From Flavobacterium sp. HBTb2-11-1 (GTDB lineage Bacteria > Bacteroidota > Bacteroidia > Flavobacteriales > Flavobacteriaceae), in the NCBI RefSeq assembly GCF_009826975.1, contig NZ_WUMO01000002.1, forward strand, positions 62,001 to 126,000: a DNA stretch of 64,000 nt, written 5' to 3'. Of this stretch, positions 33,943 to 43,485 are shown piece by piece; within the stretch, counting starts at the first letter, position 1; each line of letters starts with the position of its first letter. The position numbers and the translations under genes were made by a program. Below the pieces are notes generated by a model. It was not told the DNA's origin and ran no database searches. It was given only the letters and a program-made list of their open reading frames with translations.

Positions 33943-34539
33943 ATGCTAGACTGGCTAAAAAATATCAATAAAGACTATCCAGATTTCTGGAAAGATTATT
34001 TAACTAAATTCGAAACTAGACCTAATAAGTTTGTTGTATTGTCAACTGAAACTTCTGGCTTAAATCCGGATAAAGATGTTATATTATCACTTGGAGCCTT
34101 TTCAGTTATCGATAACAGCATTGTTATTAAAGAAAATTTTGAAACCGTTTTATTACAATATAAATATCTTCAAGACAACGGACTTTCAAATGAATTTATT
34201 ATTGAAAGCAAAATGATGAAAATGCCTGAACCTGATGCACTTGAAGCTTTTGTGAATTTTATCGGAAATTCTATTCTGGTTGGACATCATATCAATTTTG
34301 ATATCGAAATGTTGAATGCATCTTTGGAACGTCTAAACTGTGGCAGGCTAAAAAATGAGGCTTTAGATGTTGATGTGATGTATAGAAAATTGACTGATAT
34401 AAATGACAAGCAATTTTCTCTTGACGATTTGTGCGGAATATATAAAATCCCGAAAAGTGATAGAAATTCTTCTTCGGAAGATGCCTATAGAATTGGACTT
34501 CTATTCTTGAAATTAAAATCTAGATTGGGAATTAAATAA
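33943..34539 (+). CDS. DEDDh exonuclease-fold protein, probably inactive
   Basis: This 198-residue protein has the DnaQ/RNase T fold. The first motif, normally DTETTG, reads S34-T-E36-T-S-G. HHINFD120 keeps the second Asp. The last motif, normally HxALxD, reads N175-S-S-S-E-D180. So the first Asp and the general-base His are replaced by Ser and Asn, while Glu and two Asp remain. Two-metal catalysis should be lost or altered. The gene is coupled to the cNMP/CBS/DUF294 gene (3-bp gap), so a binding or regulatory partner role is plausible. Confidence 0.85.
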   Translation: MLDWLKNINKDYPDFWKDYLTKFETRPNKFVVLSTETSGLNPDKDVILSLGAFSVIDNSIVIKENFETVLLQYKYLQDNGLSNEFIIESKMMKMPEPDALEAFVNFIGNSILVGHHINFDIEMLNASLERLNCGRLKNEALDVDVMYRKLTDINDKQFSLDDLCGIYKIPKSDRNSSSEDAYRIGLLFLKLKSRLGIK

Positions 34540-34568
34540 ATTAAAAATAATCAATTCTGTATGATATA

Positions 34569-34600
34569 AAAATGCCTCTTAAAAATTTAAGAGGCATTTT
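34569..34600 (+). terminator. intrinsic terminator of the DUF294-exonuclease operon
   Basis: AAAATGCCTCTTAAA and TTTAAGAGGCATTTT are perfect 15-bp arms with a 2-base centre. Confidence 0.9.
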
Positions 34601-34731
34601 GTTTATTTAAGCTTTAACACAAAATTATAAGCTCATATATTTTTCAAATTAAGTAAAACTGTAATTTTATATCAAATTATATTTCCAAAAAACAAACAAA
34701 AACACAGTCTATTTTTTAATTAAAAAAATCT

Positions 34732-35124
34732 ATGAAAAAGCTTTTATTTATGTTGCCATTGCTGTTTTTTGTTTCAGCAATTTTTGCCCAAAATCAAGAC
34801 CCTTCTTCTAAACGAATTTTAGGAAACTGGTATTCTAAAACAAACCTAAGTATCAAATGGACTTTTACGCAAGACGGGCGAGTTTACAATTATAACCAAG
34901 ATAGAATGGCTGTAATGTATAAATATACCATTTCGCATAGTTGCCAAAATTTTACGGATGATACAGCAGAATTTATAACTTTAATGGACAAAGATGGTAA
35001 TCAATTCTGTTTTAAAATAAATGGAATCAATGAAAACAAAAACGGAATTTTGTCGCTCACTAATTTAAGCAACATGCAGCAACTTATTTTTGTAAACGAC
35101 GCAAATTCAAAAGTTGTACAATAA
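34732..35124 (+). CDS. secreted lipocalin-like hypothetical protein
   Basis: This 130-residue protein has a signal peptide (MKKLLFMLPLLFFVSAIFAQ). ILGNWYSKTNLSIKWTFTQDGRVYNY follows, the GxWxS-type first strand of small lipocalin-like proteins, and then further beta strands. Two Cys (SHSCQNF, QFCFKI) could pair. It is a single gene between two terminators, next to acs but on the other strand. The function is unknown. Confidence 0.75.
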   Translation: MKKLLFMLPLLFFVSAIFAQNQDPSSKRILGNWYSKTNLSIKWTFTQDGRVYNYNQDRMAVMYKYTISHSCQNFTDDTAEFITLMDKDGNQFCFKINGINENKNGILSLTNLSNMQQLIFVNDANSKVVQ

Positions 35125-35144
35125 TATATTTTTAAAAATTCTTT

Positions 35145-35180
35145 AAAAAAAACGCCTCTTAATTAAGAGGCGTTTTTTTT
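35145..35180. terminator. bidirectional terminator between the lipocalin-like gene and acs
   Basis: This is a perfect 36-bp palindrome: A8-CGCCTCTTAA and TTAAGAGGCG-T8. The convergent genes end 21 and 15 bp away. Confidence 0.92.
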
Positions 35181-35194
35181 GTTTATGTTTCAAA

Positions 35195-37105
35195 TTAAGA
35201 AATTCTTTCTTTCATAATTTCTTCAACTACTTCTGGATTTAGTAAAGTCGTTGTATCTCCAAAATTAGAAAAATCTCCTTCTGCAATTTTACGCAGAATT
35301 CTACGCATAATTTTTCCTGAACGAGTTTTTGGCAAACCAGAAACGAATTGAATCTTGTCTAATTTAGCGATTGGTCCAATGTGATCTGCAATATATTGAT
35401 TAATTTCCTTAGCCAGATTTTCTTTGTTTCTAACTTCTCCTGTTTCTTTCAGAATTACAAAACCATATAAAGCATTTCCTTTAATATCGTGAGGGAATCC
35501 AACAATAGCAGATTCTGCAACAGCTGGATGTTCGTTGATCGCATCTTCAATTGGCGCAGTTCCTAAGTTATGTCCAGAAACAATTACTACATCATCTACT
35601 CTACCGGTGATTCTGTAATAACCCACTTCGTCTCTTAACGCTCCGTCTCCTGTAAAATATTTTCCAGGGAAAGCAGAGAAATAAGTTTCTTTGTAACGAT
35701 CGTGATTACCCCAAATAGTTCTGGCAATTCCAGGCCATGGGAATTTAATGCATAAACTTCCAACTACCTGATTTCCTTCAATTTCATTGCGTTTTTCATC
35801 CATCAAAACTGGCTGAATTCCAGGCAATGGCAAAGTTGCATACGTTGGTTTTGTTGGTGTTACAAAAGCAATAGGTGAAATCATGATTCCTCCTGTTTCT
35901 GTCTGCCACCAAGTATCTACAACTGGACATCTCTTATCTCCAACGTGGTCATTAAACCAGTGCCAAGCTTCTTCGTTGATTGGCTCTCCAACAGATCCAA
36001 TAACTTTAAGTGATTTAAGAGGATATTTTTGAATATAATCTAAACTTTCTTTTGCCAACGAACGGATTGCAGTTGGTGCAGTATAGAATTGTGTAATTTT
36101 ATGTTTTTCGATAATATCCCAAAAACGGCTAAAATCTGGATAAGAAGGCACTCCTTCAAAAATTACAGTTGTAGCGCCATTCAATAATGGTCCGTACAAT
36201 ATATAAGAGTGACCTGTAATCCATCCGATATCTGCAGTACACCAGAAAATGTCATTGTCTTCGTAATTGAAAACGTTTTTAAAAGTATACGCTGTATATA
36301 CCATGTAACCTGCAGTGGTATGAACCATTCCTTTTGGTTTTCCTGTTGATCCTGAAGTATATAAAATAAATAAAGGATCTTCGGCATCCATAATTTCAGC
36401 AACGCTATTATCCAAAGCTACGTCTAATAATGGTTGCAACCAAATATCACGGCCCTCTTTCATTTTAACATCAGTATTAGTTCTTTTTGCAACTAAAACT
36501 TTTGCTACAGAAGGACAAGTTTCTAAAGCTTCATCAACAATTCCTTTAAGATCAATTGTTTTATTTCCTCTATAACCTCCATCAGATGTAATCACCATTT
36601 TACACTCGCAATCGTTGATTCTTGCAGAAACTGCAGAAGCAGAAAATCCAGCAAAAACTACTGAGTGAATTGCTCCAATTCTAGCGCAAGCTAAAACAGC
36701 AACAGCCAATTCCGGAATCATTGGCAAATAAATGCAAACTCTATCTCCTTTGCGAACACCTTGCTCGCGAAGAACGTTTGCCATTTTTGAAACTCTTTCG
36801 TATAACTCATTATACGATATATGTAAAGCCTCTTCAGAAGGATCGTTCGGTTCAAAAATAATTGCCGTCTTCTCTCCTCTTTTGCTTAAATGTCTATCAA
36901 TACAGTTTTTGGTAATGTTAACTTTAGCATCTGTAAACCATTTTACTTCAGCCTCAGCCATATTAAAATCAACAACTTTTTCCCATTGCTGGTACCATGT
37001 GAAATTCTCCTCTGCTATTTTTCCCCAAAATTTTCTTGGCTCTCTTATTGACTTATTGTAATGTTTAAAGTATTGTTCTAAATTTTCAATTTTGTAATAG
37101 CTCAT
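35195..37105 (-). CDS. acs: acetyl-CoA synthetase
   Basis: This 636-residue AMP-forming synthetase activates acetate to acetyl-CoA through acetyl-adenylate. It has the P-loop-like YTSGSTGKPKGMVHTTAGY, DTWWQTETGG, YFTGDGALRDEVGYYRITGRVDDVVIVSGHN (hinge and adenylate contacts) and SGLPKTRSGKIMRRILRKIA, whose lysine is the catalytic and acetylation-sensitive residue. The length matches bacterial Acs (about 650). It lies opposite the DUF294-exonuclease pair. The promoter is not obvious; TACATTTA near 37131 is close to a -7 box. Confidence 0.97.
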   Translation of the reverse strand: MSYYKIENLEQYFKHYNKSIREPRKFWGKIAEENFTWYQQWEKVVDFNMAEAEVKWFTDAKVNITKNCIDRHLSKRGEKTAIIFEPNDPSEEALHISYNELYERVSKMANVLREQGVRKGDRVCIYLPMIPELAVAVLACARIGAIHSVVFAGFSASAVSARINDCECKMVITSDGGYRGNKTIDLKGIVDEALETCPSVAKVLVAKRTNTDVKMKEGRDIWLQPLLDVALDNSVAEIMDAEDPLFILYTSGSTGKPKGMVHTTAGYMVYTAYTFKNVFNYEDNDIFWCTADIGWITGHSYILYGPLLNGATTVIFEGVPSYPDFSRFWDIIEKHKITQFYTAPTAIRSLAKESLDYIQKYPLKSLKVIGSVGEPINEEAWHWFNDHVGDKRCPVVDTWWQTETGGIMISPIAFVTPTKPTYATLPLPGIQPVLMDEKRNEIEGNQVVGSLCIKFPWPGIARTIWGNHDRYKETYFSAFPGKYFTGDGALRDEVGYYRITGRVDDVVIVSGHNLGTAPIEDAINEHPAVAESAIVGFPHDIKGNALYGFVILKETGEVRNKENLAKEINQYIADHIGPIAKLDKIQFVSGLPKTRSGKIMRRILRKIAEGDFSNFGDTTTLLNPEVVEEIMKERIS

Positions 37106-37260
37106 CGTTTGTTGAATTTTTTTATAAATGTATTAAATCTGAACGTATCCGTGAAATAATTTAATTCATAAATTTTATCAAAAAAAAACATTTATTTAAT
37201 AAAATATGATAATTATCTGAAATTATTTTAAAACTTTATTTTTTATTATTACTTAAGGGC

Positions 37261-37296
37261 AAAAAAGGCATAATAAACAGATATTATGCCTTTTTT
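37261..37296. terminator. orphan bidirectional terminator
   Basis: AAAAAAGGCATAATA and TATTATGCCTTTTTT are perfect 15-bp arms with a 6-nt loop. No gene ends nearby on either strand. Confidence 0.8.
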
Positions 37297-37443
37297 AATT
37301 TAACAAATTTCAATAACAATTAATTTTGTAAATGCGTTGCAAAATTTTTCTCTATTTTGAAAATAGCAGCATCCTTATTAATTAAAACAGAAATTTCAAC
37401 AAGTATATTTTTTTTCAAAATATACCCCATTTTAGGGATCCGC

Positions 37444-37479
37444 TTCACTTAACTTGCTTATTATCTGAAGTTAAGTGAA
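37444..37479. repeat. orphan 12-bp inverted repeat
   Basis: TTCACTTAACTT and AAGTTAAGTGAA are exact arms with a 12-nt loop and no T run, so it is not a standard terminator. It could be part of a small RNA or a protein site. Confidence 0.5.
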
Positions 37480-37557
37480 TGCAATATGCATCTATATCTA
37501 TTATCTTAATAAGTGCTTACTAATTCAAAATATTACAAATCATTGATACAGTGCAAA

Positions 37558-37582
37558 TTCCGCAGAATCGGATTCTGCGGAA
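37558..37582 (-). terminator. hairpin downstream of ilvC
   Basis: TTCCGCAGAATC and GATTCTGCGGAA form a perfect 12-bp stem with a 1-base centre. It lies 15 bp past the ilvC stop codon; the T run after it is short. Confidence 0.7.
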
Positions 37583-37597
37583 ATTCCCAATTTTTTA

Positions 37598-39067
37598 TTA
37601 TCCAATTTTTTTCATTGCTGTCATAGACTCTCTCAACCAAGCTCCTACTTCTTCGATAGGATGCTGACGGATTGCTTTGTTTACAGCAATTAATACGGTA
37701 TTGTCTACTCCGTTTGAAGTAGAAAATGGTTTACCTATAATATTAGTTTCAACTTTTTTCATGAATTCAGTCAATAATGGCTTACACGCATGATCAAATA
37801 AGTAACATCCGTACTCAGCAGTGTCAGAAATTACACGGTTCATTTCGAATAATTTCTTTCTTGCAATTGTGTTTGCAATTAATGGCAATTCATGTAAAGA
37901 CTCATAATAAGCAGATTCTTCGATGATTCCAGCCTCTGTCATTGTTTCGAAAGCTAATTCAACACCAGCTTTTACCATTGCAATCATCAATACTCCATTA
38001 TCAAAATATTCTTGCTCAGAGATTGGAGCTTCTTGTGGAGCTGTTTTTTCGAAGTTAGTTTCTCCTGTTGCAGCTCTCCATTTCAATAAGTTAACATCGT
38101 CATTTGCCCAGTCAATCATCATAGTTCTAGAGAATTCCCCAGAAATGATATCGTCTTGGTGTTTTTGGAATAACGGACGCATGATATCTTTCAATTCTTC
38201 AGCCAATTCGTAAGCTTCAATTTTTGAAGGATTGTTTAAACGATCCATCATATTTGTAATACCACCGTGTTTCAAAGCTTCAGTGATAGTTTCCCATCCG
38301 TATTGGATTAATTTAGATGCATAAGCAGGATCGATTCCTTTTTCAACCATTTTATCAAAACATAAAATAGATCCTGTTTGCAATAATCCGCAAAGAATTG
38401 TCTGCTCACCCATTAAGTCTGATTTTACTTCAGCCACGAAAGATGATCTTAAAACTCCAGCTCTGTGTCCTCCAGTTGCTACAGCATAAGCTTTTGCTTG
38501 ATCTAAACCAAATCCGTTCGGATCGTTCTCTGGGTGAACAGCGATAAGAGTTGGAACTCCAAATCCTCTTTTGTATTCTTCACGCACCTCAGAACCTGGA
38601 CATTTAGGAGCACACATAATAACAGTGATGTCTTTACGAATCTGCATTCCTTCTTCCACAATGTTAAATCCGTGAGAATAAGCCAAAGTAGAACCTTGTT
38701 TCATTAATGGCATAATAGCAGTTACCACAGCAGTGTGTTGCTTGTCTGGTGTAAGGTTGCAAACTAGATCTGCAGTTGGAATCAATTCTTCGTAAGTTCC
38801 TACTTTGAAACCATTTTCAGTTGCATTTTTATAAGAAGCTCTTTTTTCTGCAATTGCATCTGCACGCAATGCGTAAGAAATGTCTAAACCAGAATCTCTC
38901 ATGTTTAAACCTTGATTCAAACCTTGTGCTCCACAACCAACAATTACAACTTTTTTTCCAGCCAATGCTGCAATTCCGTCTGCAAATTCAGATTGCTCCA
39001 TAAATTCGCAAACTCCTAATTGTTCTAATTGTAATCTAAGTGGTAATGTATTGAAATAATTTGCCAT
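37598..39067 (-). CDS. ilvC: ketol-acid reductoisomerase, class II
   Basis: This 489-residue enzyme rearranges and reduces acetolactate or acetohydroxybutyrate to dihydroxy-acids with NADPH. It has the N-terminal Rossmann motif [29 protein letters not shown]. The long form, with a duplicated helical knotted domain (about 210-489), is the class II (E. coli-like) enzyme. [31 protein letters not shown] marks the active-site region. It is last in the ilvD-ilvB-ilvN-ilvC order. Confidence 0.97.
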   Translation of the reverse strand: MANYFNTLPLRLQLEQLGVCEFMEQSEFADGIAALAGKKVVIVGCGAQGLNQGLNMRDSGLDISYALRADAIAEKRASYKNATENGFKVGTYEELIPTADLVCNLTPDKQHTAVVTAIMPLMKQGSTLAYSHGFNIVEEGMQIRKDITVIMCAPKCPGSEVREEYKRGFGVPTLIAVHPENDPNGFGLDQAKAYAVATGGHRAGVLRSSFVAEVKSDLMGEQTILCGLLQTGSILCFDKMVEKGIDPAYASKLIQYGWETITEALKHGGITNMMDRLNNPSKIEAYELAEELKDIMRPLFQKHQDDIISGEFSRTMMIDWANDDVNLLKWRAATGETNFEKTAPQEAPISEQEYFDNGVLMIAMVKAGVELAFETMTEAGIIEESAYYESLHELPLIANTIARKKLFEMNRVISDTAEYGCYLFDHACKPLLTEFMKKVETNIIGKPFSTSNGVDNTVLIAVNKAIRQHPIEEVGAWLRESMTAMKKIG

Positions 39068-39127
39068 TTTTGTTTTAATATTTAATGAAATGAAATTTAA
39101 TATTGATTATATATAACTAAGATTTTA

Positions 39128-39649
39128 TTATTTAAAAGTTTCTAGCAATGAAGAAATTTCCATTTTTTGCTTAGAAACTGATATTCTTCCCGAACGCACA
39201 AACTGCATAATTCCGTATGGTTTGAACTTTTGGTATAATTCTTCAATTTCAGAACGTCTTCCTGATTTTGAAATCACAAAGAAATCTCGAGAAACCGTCA
39301 CAATCGTAGACTGGCTTTCTTTAATGATATTCTGAATCTGTTTCTCGTCAAACAACAAGCTTGAAGCGATTTTAAACAAGGCATTTTCTAAGAAAATAGT
39401 CTCTTCATCTGTATGATAAAATGCTTTTATAACTTCAATTTGTTTTTCGATCTGGCCTACAATATTCTGAACCCATTTTTCTGTCGTGTTTACAACAATG
39501 ATAAATCTTGAAACATTCTCTATTTCTGATTCAGAAACATTTAGACTTAATATATTAATGTGGCGCTTTAAGAATATTCCCGATATTCTATTTAATAAAC
39601 CCACGTTATTTTCTGAGTATACCGATATGGTAAATGTTTTATCTTCCAT
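39128..39649 (-). CDS. ilvN: acetolactate synthase small (regulatory) subunit
   Basis: This 173-residue protein begins with an ACT domain (FTISVYSENNVGLLNRISGIFLKRHINILSLNVSESEIENVSRFIIVV). A C-terminal domain follows, with a GRRSEIEELYQKFKPYGIMQFVRSGRISVSK end. It binds valine and confers feedback inhibition on the catalytic subunit. It lies between ilvB and ilvC; the spacer to ilvB carries the CCCGATAGCTATCGGG palindrome. Confidence 0.95.
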   Translation of the reverse strand: MEDKTFTISVYSENNVGLLNRISGIFLKRHINILSLNVSESEIENVSRFIIVVNTTEKWVQNIVGQIEKQIEVIKAFYHTDEETIFLENALFKIASSLLFDEKQIQNIIKESQSTIVTVSRDFFVISKSGRRSEIEELYQKFKPYGIMQFVRSGRISVSKQKMEISSLLETFK

Positions 39650-39671
39650 GATGTTTTTTTAGTTTTATTTT

Positions 39672-39687
39672 CCCGATAGCTATCGGG
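39672..39687. repeat. CCCGATAGCTATCGGG palindrome in the ilvB-ilvN spacer
   Basis: A perfect 16-bp palindrome, identical to the copies at 21627, 21725 and 51049. Its position inside an operon argues for a dispersed repeat rather than an operator. Confidence 0.8.
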
Positions 39688-39700
39688 ATTGAAACTTTTC

Positions 39701-41389
39701 TTAACTTAATCTAATTTCTGATACACAAGCTCCTGTTGGAATCATAGGGAAAACGTTGTTTTCTTTTTCGACTACAACTTCTAAGAAATAAGAATCTTTT
39801 GAAGCCAGCATTTCTGCGACTGCCGCATCTAGATCTTCTCTTTGTGTAACTTTTTTAGATTTGATATGATATCCTTCAGCAATTGCAATGAAATTTGGAT
39901 TGATCATTTTTGTTGAAGCATATCTGTTATCAAAGAATAATTCTTGCCATTGGCGAACCATTCCTAAGAATTCATTGTTTAAGACCACAATTTTTACCGG
40001 AACTTCTGTTTGGAAAATAGTTCCAAGTTCTTGAATGGTCATCTGGAAGCCTCCATCACCAATAATCGCCACTACTTCGCGTTCTGGTTTTCCCATTTTT
40101 GCTCCAATCGCAGCAGGCAATGCGAATCCCATAGTACCTAAACCACCTGAAGTAATATTACTTTTTGTTGAATTGAATTTAGCGTAACGGCACGCAAACA
40201 TTTGGTGCTGTCCAACATCTGAAACGATAATGGCATCTCCTTTTGAGTGTTTGTTGATCATTTCGATAGTTTCTCCCATCGAAATTCCTTTTCCATTCGT
40301 TGGATTTAATTCTTCTTTTATTACTGAATCATATTCAACTTTACTCAACTCTTTGAATTCATTGTGCCATAAATCATGAGATTTAGCATCAAGAAGTGGC
40401 AATAAAGCTGCTAAAGACTCTTTTACGTCTCCTAAAACAGCGATATCTGTTTTCACGTTTTTGTCAATCTCAGCAGGATCAATTTCAAAGTGAATTACTT
40501 TTGCCTGTTTGGCATAAGTGCTTAATTTACCCGTAACACGATCATCAAAACGCATTCCGAAAGCAATTAAAACATCGCATTCGTTTGTTAGTAAATTTGG
40601 CGCATAATTTCCGTGCATTCCAAGCATACCAACGTTCAAAGGATGATCTGTTGGTAGAGCTGACAATCCTAAAATTGTCCATGCCGCTGGAATTCCAGAT
40701 TTTTCAACCACCGCTTTAAACTCAGCTTCTGCCTGACCTAAGATAATTCCCTGACCAAAAACAATAAGCGGTTTTTTTGCGCTATTGATTAAAGCTGCAG
40801 CTTCAGCAACTTTGTCTAAATTTAATTTCGGAACTGGAACATAACTTCTAATTCCTGTGCATTTTTCATAACTAAATTCGAACTCATCAAATTGAGCATT
40901 TTTAGTAATATCAACCAAAACTGGCCCTGGACGTCCAGAACGAGCAATGTAAAATGCTTTTGCAATAATTTCAGGAATTTGAGAAGCTTCAGTTACTTGG
41001 AAATTCCATTTTGTAACCGGAGTTGAAATTCCGATAATATCAGTTTCCTGAAATGCGTCAGATCCTAATAAATGTCTTCCAACTTGACCAGTAATGCATA
41101 TTAAAGGAGTTGAATCGATCTGAGCATCTGCGATACCAGTTACTAAATTTGTAGCTCCTGGTCCAGAAGTAGCAATTGCCACTCCTACTTTTCCTGTAGC
41201 TCTTGCATAACCTTGAGCTGCATGCGTTGCACCTTGTTCATGACGTACTAAAACGTGGTGCAATTGATCTTGAAATTTATATAATTCGTCGTAAACTGGC
41301 ATTATAGCTCCACCTGGATAACCATAAATTAAATCTACTCCTTCTGCTAATAAACATCTTATAACGGCTTCTGCCCCTGATATTTTCAT
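39701..41389 (-). CDS. ilvB: acetolactate synthase large subunit
   Basis: This 562-residue thiamine-diphosphate enzyme condenses pyruvate with pyruvate or 2-oxobutyrate. It has the catalytic-glutamate region VRHEQGATHAAQGYARATGKVGV, the FAD/central domain (PTDHPLNVGMLGMHGNYAPN) and the cofactor motif GDGGFQMTIQELGTIFQTEVPVKIVVLNN. It pairs with ilvN downstream. The 154-bp gap to ilvD contains A+T-rich AATTCAATTTCAAAATTC-type repeats. Confidence 0.97.
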   Translation of the reverse strand: MKISGAEAVIRCLLAEGVDLIYGYPGGAIMPVYDELYKFQDQLHHVLVRHEQGATHAAQGYARATGKVGVAIATSGPGATNLVTGIADAQIDSTPLICITGQVGRHLLGSDAFQETDIIGISTPVTKWNFQVTEASQIPEIIAKAFYIARSGRPGPVLVDITKNAQFDEFEFSYEKCTGIRSYVPVPKLNLDKVAEAAALINSAKKPLIVFGQGIILGQAEAEFKAVVEKSGIPAAWTILGLSALPTDHPLNVGMLGMHGNYAPNLLTNECDVLIAFGMRFDDRVTGKLSTYAKQAKVIHFEIDPAEIDKNVKTDIAVLGDVKESLAALLPLLDAKSHDLWHNEFKELSKVEYDSVIKEELNPTNGKGISMGETIEMINKHSKGDAIIVSDVGQHQMFACRYAKFNSTKSNITSGGLGTMGFALPAAIGAKMGKPEREVVAIIGDGGFQMTIQELGTIFQTEVPVKIVVLNNEFLGMVRQWQELFFDNRYASTKMINPNFIAIAEGYHIKSKKVTQREDLDAAVAEMLASKDSYFLEVVVEKENNVFPMIPTGACVSEIRLS

Positions 41390-41543
41390 AGTATATTTTT
41401 TTTATCAATTTCAAAAATTCAATTTCAAAATTCAAAGGCAATGGCAAAATTCAATTTCAATTATAAATTTTAAATTGACTTTTTTAATTATTGCTATTTG
41501 ATTTTTGATATTGTTATTGAAATTGATTTTTGATTTTTTATAA

Positions 41544-43217
41544 TTATTTATCGGTTACACATCCTGTTGATGCACTCGAGACCGACTTCGCGTATTTAAG
41601 TAAAACCCCTCTGTCAACTTTTAAAGCCGGCTGAACCCAAGCCGCTTTTCTTGCTGCAAATTCTTCGTCAGATATCTTCAGATCGATTGTATTTTTCACA
41701 GCATCAATGGCGATTAAGTCACCATCTTTTACTAGTGCAATACCACCACCATCATATGCTTCTGGTGTAACGTGTCCTACCACGAAACCGTGCGAACCGC
41801 CCGAGAATCTACCGTCTGTAATTAGCGCACAACTGCTTCCTAATCCAGCACCAATAATAGCAGATGTAGGCTTCAGCATTTCAGGCATTCCCGGACCACC
41901 TTTTGGTCCACAACCCCTGATGACGACTACATTACCTGGTTTAATTTTTCCGGCTTGAAGACCTGGAATTACTTCAAATTCACCTTCAAATACAACAGCT
42001 GGCCCTTCGAAATACTCTCCCTCTTTTCCGCTGATTTTTGCTACAGCACCTTCAGTAGCAAGATTTCCGTATAATACCTGAATATTTCCTGTTGGTTTTA
42101 ATGCTTTTTGAATTTCATGAATTACTTCTTGTCCGTCTTGTAAATCTGGAGTTGAAGCTAAGTTTTCTGCAACTGTTTTTCCTGTAACTGTTAAACAGTC
42201 CCCATGAATAAGTCCAACTTTCAATAAGTATTTCATAACTGCTGGAATACCTCCTACTTCGTGAATGTCTTCCATCATGTATTTACCGCTTGGCTTCATG
42301 TCTGCCAATACTGGTGTTCTATCGTTAATCGCTTGGAAATCATCTAATGTAATTGTGATTCCAACTGAGTGAGCCATTGCAATTAAGTGCATAACAGCAT
42401 TTGTAGAACCACCTAAAACAGCTACAATTGTGATAGCGTTTTCAAAAGCCTTGCGAGTCATAATGTCTCTTGGCTTAATATCTTTTTCTAATAATATTTT
42501 GATTGCTTTTCCAGCTTCAAGACATTCGTCTCTTTTCTCCTGACTTAAAGCAGGGTTTGAAGAACTGTAAGGCAAACTCATTCCTAATGCTTCAATAGCA
42601 GAAGACATTGTATTTGCAGTATACATTCCACCGCAAGCACCAGCTCCTGGACAAGCATTTTGAATAACACCTTTAAAATCTTCTGGAGTAATTTCGCCTT
42701 TTACTTTTTTTCCTAAAGCTTCAAAAGCAGAAACGATATTTAAAGATTCTCCTTTCCATTTTCCAGAATGGATAGAACCTCCGTAAACCATAAGAGATGG
42801 ACGGTTTAACCTTCCCATTGCAATTAAAGCACCTGGCATATTTTTATCGCATCCCGGAATTGCAATTAAACTATCATACCATTGCGCTCCCACAACTGTT
42901 TCGATAGAATCTGCGATTACATCACGAGAAACTAGTGAGTATCGCATACCCTCAGTTCCGTTAGAAATACCGTCACTGACACCAATGGTATTAAAAATAA
43001 GTCCGACAAGATCTGCATCCCAGACACCTTTTTTAACATCTTGTGCTAAATCATTAAGGTGCATGTTACAAGTGTTACCATCGTAACCCATGCTCACAAT
43101 TCCAACTTGTGCTTTTTTTAAATCTTCTTCAGTTAAACCAATTCCGTACAACATCGCTTGCGCCGCTGGCTGTGTTTGATCTTGTGTGATGGTCTTGCTG
43201 TACTTATTTAATTCCAT
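41544..43217 (-). CDS. ilvD: dihydroxy-acid dehydratase
   Basis: This 557-residue iron-sulfur dehydratase makes 2-oxo acids from dihydroxy-acids. The cluster cysteines are visible in [20 protein letters not shown] and [37 protein letters not shown] is the C-terminal signature. The start [12 protein letters not shown] at 43217 is chosen because the longer frame to 43295 reads backwards through the attenuator hairpin. It is the first structural gene after the leader and terminator. Confidence 0.97.
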   Translation of the reverse strand: MELNKYSKTITQDQTQPAAQAMLYGIGLTEEDLKKAQVGIVSMGYDGNTCNMHLNDLAQDVKKGVWDADLVGLIFNTIGVSDGISNGTEGMRYSLVSRDVIADSIETVVGAQWYDSLIAIPGCDKNMPGALIAMGRLNRPSLMVYGGSIHSGKWKGESLNIVSAFEALGKKVKGEITPEDFKGVIQNACPGAGACGGMYTANTMSSAIEALGMSLPYSSSNPALSQEKRDECLEAGKAIKILLEKDIKPRDIMTRKAFENAITIVAVLGGSTNAVMHLIAMAHSVGITITLDDFQAINDRTPVLADMKPSGKYMMEDIHEVGGIPAVMKYLLKVGLIHGDCLTVTGKTVAENLASTPDLQDGQEVIHEIQKALKPTGNIQVLYGNLATEGAVAKISGKEGEYFEGPAVVFEGEFEVIPGLQAGKIKPGNVVVIRGCGPKGGPGMPEMLKPTSAIIGAGLGSSCALITDGRFSGGSHGFVVGHVTPEAYDGGGIALVKDGDLIAIDAVKNTIDLKISDEEFAARKAAWVQPALKVDRGVLLKYAKSVSSASTGCVTDK

Positions 43218-43253
43218 TATAGTTTTATTTTTTTTAATTTTTTGTTCAAAAAA

Positions 43254-43278
43254 AAACCTTCCAGTATTTGGAAGGTTT
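43254..43278 (-). terminator. attenuator terminator of the ilv operon
   Basis: On the minus strand AAACCTTCCA and TGGAAGGTTT form a 10-bp stem with a 5-nt loop, followed by a run of T (to about 43248). It lies after the leader peptide stop and before ilvD. Confidence 0.88.
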
Positions 43279-43301
43279 GTAATATAGTCTTTCAATTATA
43301 T

Positions 43302-43379
43302 TTATAACATTCCCGATGCAGATGTGTGAATCACATTGACAACAACGACAGAAGTAATAATAATTGAGATTTGCATCAT
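43302..43379 (-). CDS. ilv operon leader peptide
   Basis: ATG at 43379 and TAA at 43304-43302 enclose 25 codons. The peptide contains ISIIITSVVVVNVI, with five Ile and five Val codons in 14, and ends in a Leu codon. An 8-bp stretch over the Ile codons (43360-43367) is complementary to 43292-43299, between the stop codon and the terminator. This is the layout of ribosome-mediated attenuation known for enterobacterial ilv operons. It should sense charged Ile and Val tRNAs. It is not covered by the usual ORF length cut-offs. Confidence 0.85.
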   Translation of the reverse strand: MMQISIIITSVVVVNVIHTSASGML

Positions 43380-43395
43380 TTATTTTTTAGTGTCA

Positions 43396-43403
43396 CAAAA
43401 GTA
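43396..43403 (-). promoter_or_regulatory. -7 box of the ilv leader
   Basis: On the minus strand TACTTTTG matches TAnnTTTG exactly, about 17 bp before the leader ATG. No TTG is seen at -33, only T-rich sequence. Read-through from leuA-leuB upstream is also possible. Confidence 0.6.
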
Positions 43404-43485
43404 AATAAACTTCTGGAAGTAAAAAAATAAAATCTCAACATTTACAATACTTCTTGTGATTATATTCAAGTTTTAACAAAAAATA

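Larger units (their letters stand above)
37106..37597. other. gene-free spacer between acs and ilvC
   Basis: This 492-bp A+T-rich stretch has no plausible ORF. It carries an orphan bidirectional terminator (37261-37296), an orphan 12-bp hairpin (37444-37479) and the ilvC-proximal hairpin (37558-37582). A small RNA gene ending at 37296 in the plus direction, or at 37261 in the minus direction, would fit, but nothing proves it. Confidence 0.5.

Noticed and set aside
39672..39687. CCCGATAGCTATCGGG as a regulator operator
   Set aside because: The four copies lie inside operons or a composite repeat and not at fixed distances from promoters.
43218..43295. N-terminal extension of ilvD
   Set aside because: The extra residues are the attenuator hairpin read as codons; the normal IlvD N-terminus begins at 43217.
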